Below are positions 29,657 to 42,553 of a stretch of DNA of 64,000 nucleotides, in pieces. The stretch is from contig CAVVSR010000009.1 of NCBI GenBank assembly GCA_963750935.1, positions 682,001-746,000 of the forward strand. The letters run 5' to 3'. Numbering within the stretch: position 1 is the stretch's first letter; the number at the start of each line of letters is the position of its first letter. Both the position numbers and the translations under genes were made by a program. Below the pieces are notes generated by a model, which had not been told where the DNA came from, searched no databases, and worked only from the letters and a program-made list of their open reading frames with translations. The stretch is from JACCXG01 sp963750935 (GTDB lineage: Bacteria; Acidobacteriota; Vicinamibacteria; Vicinamibacterales; 2-12-FULL-66-21).

Positions 29657-30934
29657 CTCGTAGTGCAGCGCTTTGACCGGATCGAGCGAGGCGGCGCGGG
29701 CGGCGGGATAGAGACCGAAGATCAGCCCGATGGCGACCGAGACGACGAACGCGAGCACGATCGACCAGGTCGTCACGATGGTCGACCAGCCGGCCAGGTA
29801 GCCGATCAGCTGCGACAGGCCGACGCCAAACAGCACCCCGACGATCCCGCCGGCGAGCGAGATGATCGTCGTCTCGATCAGGAACTGGCGGATGACGTCG
29901 CGGCGCTTGGCGCCGATGGCGCGGCGGACGCCGATCTCGCGGGTCCGCTCCATGACGCTGGCCAGCATGATGTTCATGATGCCGATGCCGCCGACCAGCA
30001 GCGAGATCGACGCGATCGCGACCATGACCATCTCGAAGATGCGCTGCGTGCGGCGCTGCTCGGCCAGCAGTTCGGCGGGTGAGACGATCGTGAAGTCCCC
30101 GGCCTCGCGATGCGACACGTTCAGGAGGCCGCGGAGCAGCGCCGACGAGGCCGGAATGTCGTCGGCCGACCGCATCTGCAGGTAGATGCCGTCGATCTCG
30201 TCCTTCTGCCGCGTCTGGCCGTCCTCGAGCCGGAAGATCGCGGCGTAGAGCGGCACGTAAATCAGGTTGTTCCGATCCTGGGCCGGGATGCCGGCGACGT
30301 CGGTCTGCACCGTCAGCTGCGGGCCGGCGACGCCGACCACCTGGAACCACTGCTCGTTCACCTTCACGTAGCGGCCGAGCGGATCGTCGGTGCCGAACAG
30401 CGCCGCCGCGGCGGCCTCGCCGAGGACCGCGACCGGCGCGGCGTTGGCGGTCTCGGCTTCATCGAAGAAGCGGCCGTTGACGACGCGGAGATTGGCGATC
30501 GTGGCGTAGGACGGGCTGACGCCGTAGACGATCGGCGAGTCCCCCTGCGGCTTGGGCATCAGCTTCGAGGGCGTGAAGCGCTTGCGCGCCGACGAGGTGG
30601 TGACGTTCTCGAGGTTGGCCTGGATGACGCGATAGTCCTGAAAGTTGAGGCCCGCCGACAACTTGCGGATCTTCTGCAGCGTCTGCTGGTCCGGCGCCTC
30701 GCGCGACTCGACGATCAGGTTGCGCACGCCGAGCTGCTCGATGAACGCCATCACTTCCTGCTGCGCGCCGGCGCCGATCGACAGCATCGCGACGACCGCC
30801 GCGACGCCGAAGATCATGCCCATCATCGTCAGCAGCGAGCGCAGCTTGTGGGCGCGGAGGTTGTCCAGGCCCATGCGCAGGTCCGGCAGGAAGTCGGCGT
30901 AGCGGCCGACGGCAGGGATGCGAGCGGCTGTCAT
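29654..30934 (-). CDS. MacB-like ABC transporter permease
   Basis: A 426-residue inner-membrane permease and the last gene of a four-gene operon. An N-terminal transmembrane segment (LRSLLTMMGMIFGVAAVVAM) is followed by the MacB periplasmic core (about 60-290) and an FtsX domain with three membrane segments. The cytoplasmic coupling helix region reads MERTREIGVRRAIGAKRRDV, which would contact an ATP-binding subunit. No ATPase gene lies in the operon or elsewhere in the window. Start ATG at 30934 overlaps the stop of the adaptor gene upstream (ATGA). It is a normal single-copy MacB permease rather than the duplicated ADOP type. Efflux of peptides, lipids or macrolide-like compounds is typical of the family; the substrate here is unknown. 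Confidence 0.9.
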   Translation of the reverse strand: MTAARIPAVGRYADFLPDLRMGLDNLRAHKLRSLLTMMGMIFGVAAVVAMLSIGAGAQQEVMAFIEQLGVRNLIVESREAPDQQTLQKIRKLSAGLNFQDYRVIQANLENVTTSSARKRFTPSKLMPKPQGDSPIVYGVSPSYATIANLRVVNGRFFDEAETANAAPVAVLGEAAAAALFGTDDPLGRYVKVNEQWFQVVGVAGPQLTVQTDVAGIPAQDRNNLIYVPLYAAIFRLEDGQTRQKDEIDGIYLQMRSADDIPASSALLRGLLNVSHREAGDFTIVSPAELLAEQRRTQRIFEMVMVAIASISLLVGGIGIMNIMLASVMERTREIGVRRAIGAKRRDVIRQFLIETTIISLAGGIVGVLFGVGLSQLIGYLAGWSTIVTTWSIVLAFVVSVAIGLIFGLYPAARAASLDPVKALHYE

Positions 30935-32238
30935 CGCGACGGCCCTGCCCCCGGCAGCGGCGGCGCGCTCGGCTGTGCGGCCCCGGCGGGGCGCGCGGTC
31001 GGATCGATCAGCGCGACCTCGAGCCCTTCCGTCAGCCCCTCGATGACGACGCGGCTCTCGGTGCGCTGCGTGACCTTCACCTCGCGCTCCTCGAAGCGGT
31101 CGCCGGAGCGGACGAAGACGTGGTTCTTGCCGGCTCGCGCGAACACCGCCTGCCGCGGCACGTGCAGCGCGTCGGTGAGCTGCTTGCCCTCGATGACAAG
31201 GCGGACCGACGAACCGGCCTTGAGCCGCGGATCCGGCTTGTCGAAGGCAAAGGTCACGTCGAACAGGCGGCTGACGCTGGCCGCGTCGAAGAAGCTGGCG
31301 CGGGACGCGAGCCCGGACAGCGCACCGACGCGCGCGGTGAAGACCTCGCCGGGCAGCGCGTCGACGGACACCGACGCCTGCTGGCCCTGCGTCAGGTTGC
31401 CGCGATCGTTCTCGTCGACCTTGGCGCGGACTTCCATGCGGCCCGACTCGATGACGTCGGCGACCGGCGCGCCGGGAAAGACCTGATCGCCCTCGCGGTG
31501 CTCGGGCAGCACCATGCCGGTGAAGAAGATGCCGCCGGCGGCGTTGCGGTTCTCCTTGACCGACACAACCCCGTCGAGCGGCGCCTTGAGCACCAGCGAG
31601 TCGATGACCTGCTGCGCCCGCTGCATCGACAGCGTCGCCTTGTGCCGCTTCTCATCGACCACGGCGAGCGACGCCTGGCTGGTGGCGACGCGCGACTTGA
31701 CGTCTTCCTCGAGCTGGGCGAGCCGGCGGCGCGCTTCCTCGAGCGACAGGACGTTCTTCTTGGCGTCGACCGGGGCGATGAACTCGTTGCCGGTCGCGTC
31801 GAGCTCGGCGCGGCGGACGTCGAACTTCGCGGTCAGCAGCGCCACGTCGTCCTGGGCCTTCTGGACGGCGCCGTCCGCCTTCATCTTGACGATCTCCTGC
31901 TCGGCCTCGGCGAGCTCGGACTTCGCCTGCTCGAGCGCGAACAGCTGATCGGCGGGATCGAACTCGACGACGGTCTCGTCAGCCTTGACCGGCATGCCGG
32001 TCTGCACCAGCTTGATGATGCGAAGCGTGCCGCCGACCGGCGGCGTGGCCAGCGACATGGTGCGGCCGGCGCGCAGGTCGCCGGTGGCATGGACGGTGAG
32101 CTTGAGCGGCGTCTTCGACACCCGCGCGGTCGGGACGCTGCTGCCGCGGTCGGGCAGCCTGGGCACCGCGACGATCAGGGCCGCGCCGATCCCGACGATC
32201 GCGACGACCACGATCAGCAGCATGATGCGCCGCTTCAC
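30931..32238 (-). CDS. HlyD/MacA-type periplasmic adaptor, third of three
   Basis: 435 residues from the GTG at 32238, chosen because AGGAGG lies about 7 nt upstream and the codon overlaps the preceding stop (GTGA). An N-terminal membrane anchor (IMLLIVVVAIVGIGAALIVA) is followed by a barrel-sandwich strand region, a long coiled-coil hairpin (about 95-215, rich in Glu, Lys, Ala) and the returning lipoyl half (IDSLVLKAPLDGVVSVKE). Beta-barrel and membrane-proximal domains follow, and the C-terminus is Pro/Ala-rich. Such adaptors bridge an inner-membrane transporter to an outer-membrane channel. The adjacent permease is the obvious partner. No TolC-like gene is in the window. Confidence 0.9.
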   Translation of the reverse strand: MKRRIMLLIVVVAIVGIGAALIVAVPRLPDRGSSVPTARVSKTPLKLTVHATGDLRAGRTMSLATPPVGGTLRIIKLVQTGMPVKADETVVEFDPADQLFALEQAKSELAEAEQEIVKMKADGAVQKAQDDVALLTAKFDVRRAELDATGNEFIAPVDAKKNVLSLEEARRRLAQLEEDVKSRVATSQASLAVVDEKRHKATLSMQRAQQVIDSLVLKAPLDGVVSVKENRNAAGGIFFTGMVLPEHREGDQVFPGAPVADVIESGRMEVRAKVDENDRGNLTQGQQASVSVDALPGEVFTARVGALSGLASRASFFDAASVSRLFDVTFAFDKPDPRLKAGSSVRLVIEGKQLTDALHVPRQAVFARAGKNHVFVRSGDRFEEREVKVTQRTESRVVIEGLTEGLEVALIDPTARPAGAAQPSAPPLPGAGPSR

Positions 32239-33503
32239 TCGGTCCTCCTGATGTCGGCGGGCTGCGGCCGGCGCCGCGCGATCTTGTCGCCGGCGGCGAT
32301 GCCCGAGGCGATGATCGACTGCTCCTTGCCGCGGCGCGTCACCTCGACGCGGGTCTCGACGAACTCCGAGCCGTCGAGGCGATAGACGATCGGGGCGCCG
32401 TCCTTCTGGAACACGGCCTCGGCGGGCACCAGCAGGACGTCGGGGACACGGTCGGTGGCGATGCGGGCGACCGCGGTCATGCCGGGCCGGATCTTCGGGT
32501 CGGCGTCGAGCAGGATCAGGTTGAGGTCGAAGTTGCGCGACGGCGGCCATCCCGACGAGAAGTCGACGCGCGCGAGCACGGAGATGTGGTTGATGCGGGC
32601 CTTGAAGTCGCGCCCCGGCAGCGCCTCGATGCGCACGGTCGCGTCCTGTTGCGCCTTGAACCGGCCCCGGTCCGCTTCTTCGAGCCGCGCCTCGAGATGG
32701 ACCGACGAGAGGTCAGGCAGCTCGAGAATCGCCGCGCCGGGCCAGGCGCGATCCCCCTCGCGGAACTCCTGCTCGCCGAACATGTTGCCGGACCGGAAGT
32801 TCGGCAGGATGTTGACGGTGCCGGCGGCCGGCGCCTTGAGCTCGAGGTTCTGGAGGCCGCGCTCGGCGCGCTCGAGATCGAACTGCGCCTTCTCGCGCTT
32901 CCGCATCTTCGCGGCGACGTCCGCTTCGGTCGAGGTGCGGTCCGACTTGATCTTCTCTTCGAGCTCGCGCAGCCGCTGCCCCGCGTCCTTGAGCGACAGC
33001 TTGGCCTGCTCGTTCTCGATGCGGGAGACGGTCTCGCCCTTGCTGACGTCGAGCTTGCCGCGTTCGATGTCGTAGCGCGACTTCATCAGCGCGGTGGCGT
33101 TCTGCTCCTCGGTGATGCGGCCCTGCGCGCGCGCCTGCTCGATCTCCGCGTCCGACTGCCGCAGCTCCGACTTCTTCTCCTGGATCGTGCGCTGGAGCGT
33201 CGAGGCGTCGAACTGCACGACGACGTCGCCCGGCTGGACCGGGGTGCCGTTCTTGGCGAGCTTCACGATCTGCAGCTCGCCGGACTGCATCGGCGACGAC
33301 AGCACGATCGACTTGAACGGGCGGATGTCGCCGCGAATCTCCAGGGTATCGACGAACTCCCCTTTCACCACGTCGACGGTGGCGACGTCCGGCGCCGCGC
33401 CGCGCCCGACCCTGACGAACGCGCCGACCGCCACCAGCACGCCGAGCGCGACCGCACCGAGCGCGAGCACACGACGCGACCGCAGCGCCGCCGCCCGGCT
33501 CAT
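32235..33503 (-). CDS. HlyD/MacA-type periplasmic adaptor, second of three
   Basis: 422 residues. ATG at 33503 (MSRAAALRSRRVLAL) overlaps the stop of the first adaptor (ATGA), and its own stop overlaps the GTG of the third. An N-terminal anchor (VLALGAVALGVLVAVGAFV) precedes a lipoyl half (FKSIVLSSPMQSGELQIVKL), a long heptad-rich coiled coil (about 95-200), the second lipoyl half (LQNLELKAPAAGTVNILPN), a beta-barrel and a membrane-proximal domain (VLLVPAEAVFQKDGAPIVYRL). It is clearly related to, but diverged from, its two neighbours, so the three are not recent copies. It probably helps form a mixed adaptor ring or serves a different step of the same pump. Confidence 0.9.
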   Translation of the reverse strand: MSRAAALRSRRVLALGAVALGVLVAVGAFVRVGRGAAPDVATVDVVKGEFVDTLEIRGDIRPFKSIVLSSPMQSGELQIVKLAKNGTPVQPGDVVVQFDASTLQRTIQEKKSELRQSDAEIEQARAQGRITEEQNATALMKSRYDIERGKLDVSKGETVSRIENEQAKLSLKDAGQRLRELEEKIKSDRTSTEADVAAKMRKREKAQFDLERAERGLQNLELKAPAAGTVNILPNFRSGNMFGEQEFREGDRAWPGAAILELPDLSSVHLEARLEEADRGRFKAQQDATVRIEALPGRDFKARINHISVLARVDFSSGWPPSRNFDLNLILLDADPKIRPGMTAVARIATDRVPDVLLVPAEAVFQKDGAPIVYRLDGSEFVETRVEVTRRGKEQSIIASGIAAGDKIARRRPQPADIRRTE

Positions 33504-34799
33504 CGACCGCTCCCGGCCGCGACGTTCCTGGCGATGACTGCGCCTTCGTCGACGCCGGCCGAGACCACGGCCTCGTGCGCGCTCATCGCCGTCACCGTCA
33601 CCTCGCGCTCCTCGGAGCTCGAGCCGCGCTGCAGCGCGGACGAACGCGCGCTCGCCGTCGTGCCGGATCGCGTCGCGCGGCACCACCAGCGATCGGGGCA
33701 CCCGCGAGAGCTCGACGTCGAGCGACGCCGTCAGGTCCGGCATCAGGTTCGGATGCGAGCCCTGGACGTCGATCAGCACGATGAACTGCCGCACTTTAGG
33801 GGAGAGCGTCGAGGTGATGCCGAGCGGCGAGATCTGCGCGATGCGCCCGGGGAAGTGCAGCTCGGGATACGCGTCGAGACCGACCACGACCGACTGGCCG
33901 ATCCGCAGCTCGTTGATGTCCGCCTGGTTGACGCGGGCGCGCACGCGCATGGCGTTGGGATTGACGATGTCCACGACCGGGACGCCGGCGCGGACCTCCT
34001 CGCCCTCCTGCACTTCCGCCATGTTGTTGCCCTTCCACACCGTCTTCAGGACCGCCATGCCGCCGATCGGCGCCTTGATGGCCATGCGCTCGGCGTTGAT
34101 CTCGGCCTGGCGCATCGCGTTCTCGGCACGATCGCGGCGGATGCGCAGGATGCTGAGGTCCGCCTCGGCGGCCTTGCGCTTCAACTCGTAGGTCGCGTTC
34201 AGCTGCTTCAGCGTGGCGCGCGCCTGCTCGAGCGCGTTGGTGTTCTTCTCCGCGTTGATCTTCGGGATCATGTCGTTCTTGACCATCTCGAGCTCGGCCC
34301 GGGCCTGGGTGCTCTCGGCGGTCTTGATCTCCCCTTCGTCGCGGGCAGCGGCGGCACGCTCCTGCGCTTCGCGCTTGCGGATCTGCTGTTCGAGATCCTG
34401 GAGCTCGGCGCGGCGATCGAGGGCGTTGGTCAGCTGCTGCTGGCGATCGAACTCGACAATGGCCTGCCCTGCCTGGACGGCGCTGCCAGGGCGGACCAGC
34501 CGGGTGATCACGAGCGAACCGCTGTTGGGGCCGGTCAGGCGCGGCGCCGAGATGGTCATCGACTGGATCGCTTCGACCGTGCCGCTGAGCCGAACGCTCT
34601 TGACGAAGTCGCGCCGGGCGACCGTAAAGGAGGAATTACGGGAAGACGAATTGCGCGGGGATGACGCCTGGGCGGAGACAGGAGCGGAGGGATCGTGCAG
34701 GACGGCGGCAACGAGCATCGCGGCCGTCCCAATTCCGAACAGCCACACGCCGATCCTCACCGCCGGAGCGCGGCGAGGCCTTTGCTGAGATGGATCCAT
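33500..34799 (-). CDS. HlyD/MacA-type periplasmic adaptor, first of three (one apparent frameshift)
   Basis: 432 residues after correction. ATG at 34799 (MDPSQQRPRRAPAV). The open frame continues upstream through an intergenic repeat array, but that extension is low-complexity and has no ribosome binding site. A single membrane segment (IGVWLFGIGTAAMLVAAVL) and a Ser/Asn-rich linker precede the adaptor fold: lipoyl halves around a long coiled coil (about 110-210), then a beta-barrel region (INELRIGQSVVVGLDAYPE). The frame breaks at about 33638 (an extra G). Removing it restores GSSSEEREVTVTAMS and a stop that overlaps the next ATG. It opens a four-gene operon of three adaptors and one permease. 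Confidence 0.87.
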
Positions 34800-34880
34800 C
34801 CTGCGCGCGCCCTGGATATCAGACGGCTGGGCACTGACGTTGGTTGGGGCCATGGGGGGATTAGACACCGAAAACGCGAT

Positions 34881-35038
34881 CGTGATCGGGGATCGGGATC
34901 GGGAAGCGGGACGCGGGACGGCGGGAGGCGGGAGGCGGGACGCGGGACTAGCGCGTAGTCCGTTTCCCGTTTCCCGTTTCCCGTTTCCCGCTCCCGCTTC
35001 CCGCTTCCCGCCTCCCGCTTCCCGCTTCCCGATCACGA
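34881..35038. repeat. Class B heptad array forming a very long inverted repeat
   Basis: The outer ends CGTGATCGGG (34881-34890) and CCCGATCACG (35029-35038) are exact reverse complements. The centre is GGACTA/TAGTCC around about five bases. Both arms between are 7-nt units of the GGGAAGC/GGGACGC and TTTCCCG/CTTCCCG types. The 158-nt element fills most of the gap between metH and the adaptor operon and could fold into a single large hairpin. It should affect transcription between the two. Confidence 0.85.
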
Positions 35039-35045
35039 TGCGCTC

Positions 35046-38855
<3,810 letters not shown>

Positions 38856-38861
38856 ATCTCT

Positions 38862-39818
38862 CTACTCTCGGGTCGCCGCGGGGCGGGTCCCGGTGGCAAT
38901 CAGCACGGTGAACGGATCGCCGGCGCGCCGCGCGCCGACAGTCACCTTGACGTCGGTGAAGCCGGCCGCCTTGAGCAGCCCGGCCAGTTTGCTATCGGAG
39001 AAGCCAGGCCAGCGGTCGCCGAGCCGGTCTCGCACCCAATCCTGATCGTGCTCGCGCAGATCGAGCACCAGCACGCGTCCGCCGGGGACCAGGATGCGGA
39101 ACGCCTCGCCGACCGCCTGCGCCGGGGACTCGGCGTGATGCAGCGCCTGCGACAGCAGCGCCACGTCCACCGACCCGTCGCGGAGCGGCACCTGCTCGAT
39201 CTCGCCACGGCGCCAGGTGACGTTGGTGACGTGACGCCGGCGCGCCAGCTCGCGCGCGCGTTCGAGGACCGCCTTCGACCGGTCGATCGCGATGACGCGC
39301 GACGCCCAGCGGCTGGCCTCGACGGTCAGGTAGCCGTCGCCGCAGCCGAGATCGGCGACGCGCAAGGGCGGCAGGAGCTGCCCCATCGCGCGGGCCCAGG
39401 CCGCCCAGCTGCGGCCGGGCACCAGCTGCCGCTCGCGGGCGTCGGTGCCGCCGTGCTGCTCGAAGTTCTCCTTGCGGAGCCGGCGCACTTCCTCGAGCCG
39501 TGCGGCGTCCGCCCGGCCCTCCGCGGTGGCCGCGGCATTGTCGAAATGGGTCTGGAGCAGCGGCCAGAGCGGGCCGAAGCCGTTGCTCGCATCCTGCAGC
39601 CCCGGGGCGAGGCGGTACCAGGTGTAGACGCCGTCGCGCTGCTCGGCCACCAGGCCGGCGTCCTTCAGCATGCCGAGATGGCGGGACACCCCGGACTGGG
39701 CCAGACCGAGAATGCCGGTCAGCTCCGTCACATTGAGGCGCTCGGCCGCCAGCAGCCGCAGAATCCGCAGCCGCGCGTCGTCCCCCAACAGACGGAAGAG
39801 CTGCCCACCCAATTCCAT
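38862..39818 (-). CDS. ArsR-family regulator fused to a SAM methyltransferase (SahR-like)
   Basis: 318 residues. Residues about 1-80 are an ArsR winged helix (LLGDDARLRILRLLAAE, then LTGILGLAQSGVSRHLGML). Residues about 140-310 are a class I methyltransferase with motif I VADLGCGDGYLTVEA, ALLSQALHHAES and PGGRVLVLDLREHDQDW. Proteins of this fused type, placed beside metH, are known in Proteobacteria as SahR, which senses S-adenosylhomocysteine and represses methionine-cycle genes. I infer the same role here from architecture and from metH starting 6 nt downstream. ATG at 39818 lies within its own promoter/operator, so autoregulation and a leaderless message are likely. The methyltransferase fold may serve only as a sensor, or may still be an enzyme. 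Confidence 0.88.
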   Translation of the reverse strand: MELGGQLFRLLGDDARLRILRLLAAERLNVTELTGILGLAQSGVSRHLGMLKDAGLVAEQRDGVYTWYRLAPGLQDASNGFGPLWPLLQTHFDNAAATAEGRADAARLEEVRRLRKENFEQHGGTDARERQLVPGRSWAAWARAMGQLLPPLRVADLGCGDGYLTVEASRWASRVIAIDRSKAVLERARELARRRHVTNVTWRRGEIEQVPLRDGSVDVALLSQALHHAESPAQAVGEAFRILVPGGRVLVLDLREHDQDWVRDRLGDRWPGFSDSKLAGLLKAAGFTDVKVTVGARRAGDPFTVLIATGTRPAATRE

Positions 39819-39854
39819 ATCTACTAATCTACATTAGTTGATATGTTGTGGCAA
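39816..39854 (-). promoter_or_regulatory. Promoter with overlapping palindromic operator for the arsR-metH operon
   Basis: On the minus strand, TTGCCA (39849-39854), an exact 17-nt spacer, TAGATT (39826-39831), then 7 nt to the ATG at 39818. An inverted repeat covers the spacer, -10 and start codon: arms CATATCTACTAAT and ATTAGTTGATATG (39816-39845) with a 4-nt centre and one mismatch per arm. The geometry suits repression by the ArsR-type protein it precedes. Confidence 0.75.
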
Positions 39855-39868
39855 GTTGCCGCGAATGG

Positions 39869-39962
39869 CAATTCCCAACCTTCAACTCCCAACCCCCAAG
39901 GGGGCCTGGTCGAAGGGCTTTGCACTTCGGTTTGGGAGTTGGAAGTTGGGAATTGGGAGTTG
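39869..39962. repeat. Class A heptad inverted element, locus 3
   Basis: Arms 39869-39900 and 39931-39962 around a 30-nt loop; same 32-nt arm design as at 2429. It lies between the arsR promoter and the stop of the aminopeptidase gene (both genes on the minus strand), where it can end aminopeptidase... upstream transcription is instead that of the aminopeptidase reading toward arsR. Confidence 0.8.
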
Positions 39963-39964
39963 GC

Positions 39965-42553
39965 TTATTTGCCCTTGATCCACTCCGTGAGCTTCGGCCG
40001 CTGGAGCTCAGCCAGGCGGCGCAGGTGCTGATGCGTTCGAGGGATTGCTGGAGCGTGCGTTCGGCGTCGGGCACCTTGTTCGTGGTGAAGAAGCCTTTGA
40101 CCTCGTCGGCGACCTTCGCGTCGCAGAAGGACGACGAGCGCGCCGACGATGACCGTGTTGCCGACGAATTCGCCGGTCTTCTTCTGGATCTCCGGCCAGC
40201 GCTCGCGAATGAGCTGCCACGCCAGCTGTTGGGAGTCGGCGGTGAGCATTCGTGCAATCACGTATTTGGCGTCCTGGGAACGAACGTCCGGCGAGAGCGC
40301 GAGGTCCATGGTCCGGCGCACGAGCGCCGGATCGGTGAACGAGGTCAGGGCGTAGAGATAGCGGTAATGTTCTTCGGGCTCTTTCGCGGCCTTGCTGCGC
40401 GCGAGATACCGGTCGTAGAGGGTCGCGTCGCCGGCGACGGCCGCCAGTTGGACGATGACGTCGAGGAGAGTCGGCTCGATCGAGCCCGGTTTGTCGAGCT
40501 CACGCGAGACCAGCTCGCTGGCCCGAGCGATCACCTGCGGATCACGCGCGGTCCGGCCGAGCAGCCCGATCAGCGTGGCGCGTAGCGACCTGGTCTCGTC
40601 CGGATCATCGGCGCGAGCCTCGATGCCCACCGCGTCGTAGGCCGGGCGGAACACGGAGCGAACCCAGGCCCGGTACGGTGTGCGCGTCGCGTCCGTCGTG
40701 AACGAAACGTCAACCAGCGCGAGCGCGGCGGCGACCGACTGCATGACATCGGCAGTCCGCTCCTGTCCGAATCCACCGGAGAGATCGAGCAGCGTGCCGA
40801 CGTCGTGACGAGCCGCGCGCACGAGCGCGAGCTCGTCGGAGACGACGGCCATCCGCTCGGCGGGTGTCAGCCGGCCGAGGTCGGCGGCGAGCTTCTTCAC
40901 GGTCTCGGGTGTGGCGGCCACGCGGTAGTATCCGCGCGCCCCCGCGTTCCCCATCACCCAGTCGGGGCAGCTCTTGAGTGCAATCGGCTCCTGCAGCTCC
41001 TGGAGCACGTCACAGGCCGTCTCGCCGGTGGAGGTCTTCAGGCAGACAGGAATCTGCCACGGCTGCTTCGGAGCCGGAGCCTTGGCGGACGGATCCCGCA
41101 GATACCGTTCCTGAGTCAGGATCGTCTGCGCCGTGTTGCCGGTGCAGCGCACGTCGACCGACACGAGCGGCAGCCCGGGCTGGTCGACGAACGTCGACAT
41201 GACGCGGTCGACCGGCTTGCCAGTCACCTTCGTGAGCGTCGACCAGAAGTCCTCGGCGCGCGCATTACCGTACTGATAGCGCTCGAGGTAGGCGTTGATC
41301 CCTTTCCGGAACGGCTCCTCGCCAAGCCAGGCCTCGAGCATCCGGATGACGGCGGCCCCCTTCTCGTAGGCAATCGGATCGAACAGCTCGGCGATCTCGG
41401 CTGGCGTGGTCGCCTTCATCCGCACCGGCCGCGTGGAGCGGAGGGAGTCGAGCCCCATCGCGCGATGGTTGTCCTCGACGTCGTCGAGTTCCAGCTGCCA
41501 GTCGGGGCGCCACGCCTTCACCGGCTTGCTCATCATCCAGTTGGCGAACCCCTCGTTCAGCCAGATGTCCTCCCACCACTGCATCGTCACGATGTTGCCG
41601 AACCACTGGTGGGCGATCTCGTGCGCGAGCACCTTGGCGATGTTCTTGCGCGCCTCGACCGAGGCGTCGGGTTCGGCGAGGAGCAGCGTCTCTCGGTAGA
41701 AAATCGCGGCGGTGTTCTCCATGGCACCGGCGGCGAAGTCGGGGACGGCTACGACGTCGAGCTTCTTGAACGGATACTGGATCGTGTAATAGCGGTTGAA
41801 GAACTCGATCTGCTGCCGCGCGGCCTCGAGGGCGAACCCGGTCAGGTGCTTCTTGTCGGGCGTGGCGCAGATGCGCACCGGAATGCCGTCGGCTGAGCCC
41901 TCGTTGCACTCGAAATCGCCGACGGTGAGCGCCACGAGATAGGTGGACATCTTCGGCGTGGTCTCGAACTTGAGGGTGCGCTTGCCGGCGCCAGGGCCCG
42001 GCGTGTCGGACACGATGGCGCCGTTCGAGATGGCCCGGTCGGCGGCATCGATGATGGCGGTCAGCGCGAACGTCGCCTTGAACGCCGGCTCGTCGAACGA
42101 CGGGAACATGCGGCGCGCGTCGGTCGCCTCGAGCTGCGTGACGGCATAGCGGCGCTTGTTGGCCTGGCTCAGGTAAAGGCCGCGGAGATCGTCGTTGAGG
42201 ATGCCGGCGTACTTGATGCTGATCTCGGCGTCGCCGGCGGGAATCGGAGCAGCCACCAGGAACGTCGCCTGCTCAGTTTTCTCGTCGACCGAGACCTTCG
42301 CCACCTGCGTCTTGCCCGCCGCCGTGACCTTCACCTCGCCGAAGGTGATCTCCGCGGCGTTGAGCACGATCGCGGTCGACGGTTTGGCGAGCCGGACGCG
42401 GATCGTTTCCTCTCCGGTAAACTTCGCCGCGGCAAGGTCCGGCGCCACCGTGATGTCGTAGTGCAGCGGGACTACGGTCGAGGGCAGCCGCTGGGCCAGG
42501 GACGGAACCGCCGACGTCAGCAGCAGAACGGCTGAAATCAGGACTTTTCGCAT
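39965..42553 (-). CDS. M1 family aminopeptidase, exported (two apparent frameshifts)
   Basis: A zinc aminopeptidase of 862 residues after correction. ATG at 42553 begins a clear signal peptide (RKVLISAVLLLTSAVPSLAQ), so the enzyme acts outside the cytoplasm. The M1 motifs are GAMEN at 276-280, HEIAHQWFG from 311 and the third zinc ligand Glu334 (WLNEGFA). The ERAP-like C-terminal helical domain follows. Near the 3' end the frame shifts twice: an extra base at about 40133 (joining ALVV to FCDAKVADEV) and a missing base at about 40016 (restoring LAELQRPKLTEWIKGK). The start codon overlaps the start codon of the divergent hydrolase in a CATG palindrome, so the two genes have no space between them. 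Confidence 0.9.
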   Translation of the reverse strand: MRKVLISAVLLLTSAVPSLAQRLPSTVVPLHYDITVAPDLAAAKFTGEETIRVRLAKPSTAIVLNAAEITFGEVKVTAAGKTQVAKVSVDEKTEQATFLVAAPIPAGDAEISIKYAGILNDDLRGLYLSQANKRRYAVTQLEATDARRMFPSFDEPAFKATFALTAIIDAADRAISNGAIVSDTPGPGAGKRTLKFETTPKMSTYLVALTVGDFECNEGSADGIPVRICATPDKKHLTGFALEAARQQIEFFNRYYTIQYPFKKLDVVAVPDFAAGAMENTAAIFYRETLLLAEPDASVEARKNIAKVLAHEIAHQWFGNIVTMQWWEDIWLNEGFANWMMSKPVKAWRPDWQLELDDVEDNHRAMGLDSLRSTRPVRMKATTPAEIAELFDPIAYEKGAAVIRMLEAWLGEEPFRKGINAYLERYQYGNARAEDFWSTLTKVTGKPVDRVMSTFVDQPGLPLVSVDVRCTGNTAQTILTQERYLRDPSAKAPAPKQPWQIPVCLKTSTGETACDVLQELQEPIALKSCPDWVMGNAGARGYYRVAATPETVKKLAADLGRLTPAERMAVVSDELALVRAARHDVGTLLDLSGGFGQERTADVMQSVAAALALVDVSFTTDATRTPYRAWVRSVFRPAYDAVGIEARADDPDETRSLRATLIGLLGRTARDPQVIARASELVSRELDKPGSIEPTLLDVIVQLAAVAGDATLYDRYLARSKAAKEPEEHYRYLYALTSFTDPALVRRTMDLALSPDVRSQDAKYVIARMLTADSQQLAWQLIRERWPEIQKKTGEFVGNTVIVGALVVLLRREGRRRGQRLLHHEQGARRRTHAPAIPRTHQHLRRLAELQRPKLTEWIKGK

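Noticed and set aside
32235..35036. A single 933-residue protein joining two HlyD adaptors and an N-terminal repeat-derived extension
   Set aside because: It arises from a one-base error near 33638 and from the heptad array being open in that frame. An internal stop-start overlap and a second membrane anchor show two genes.
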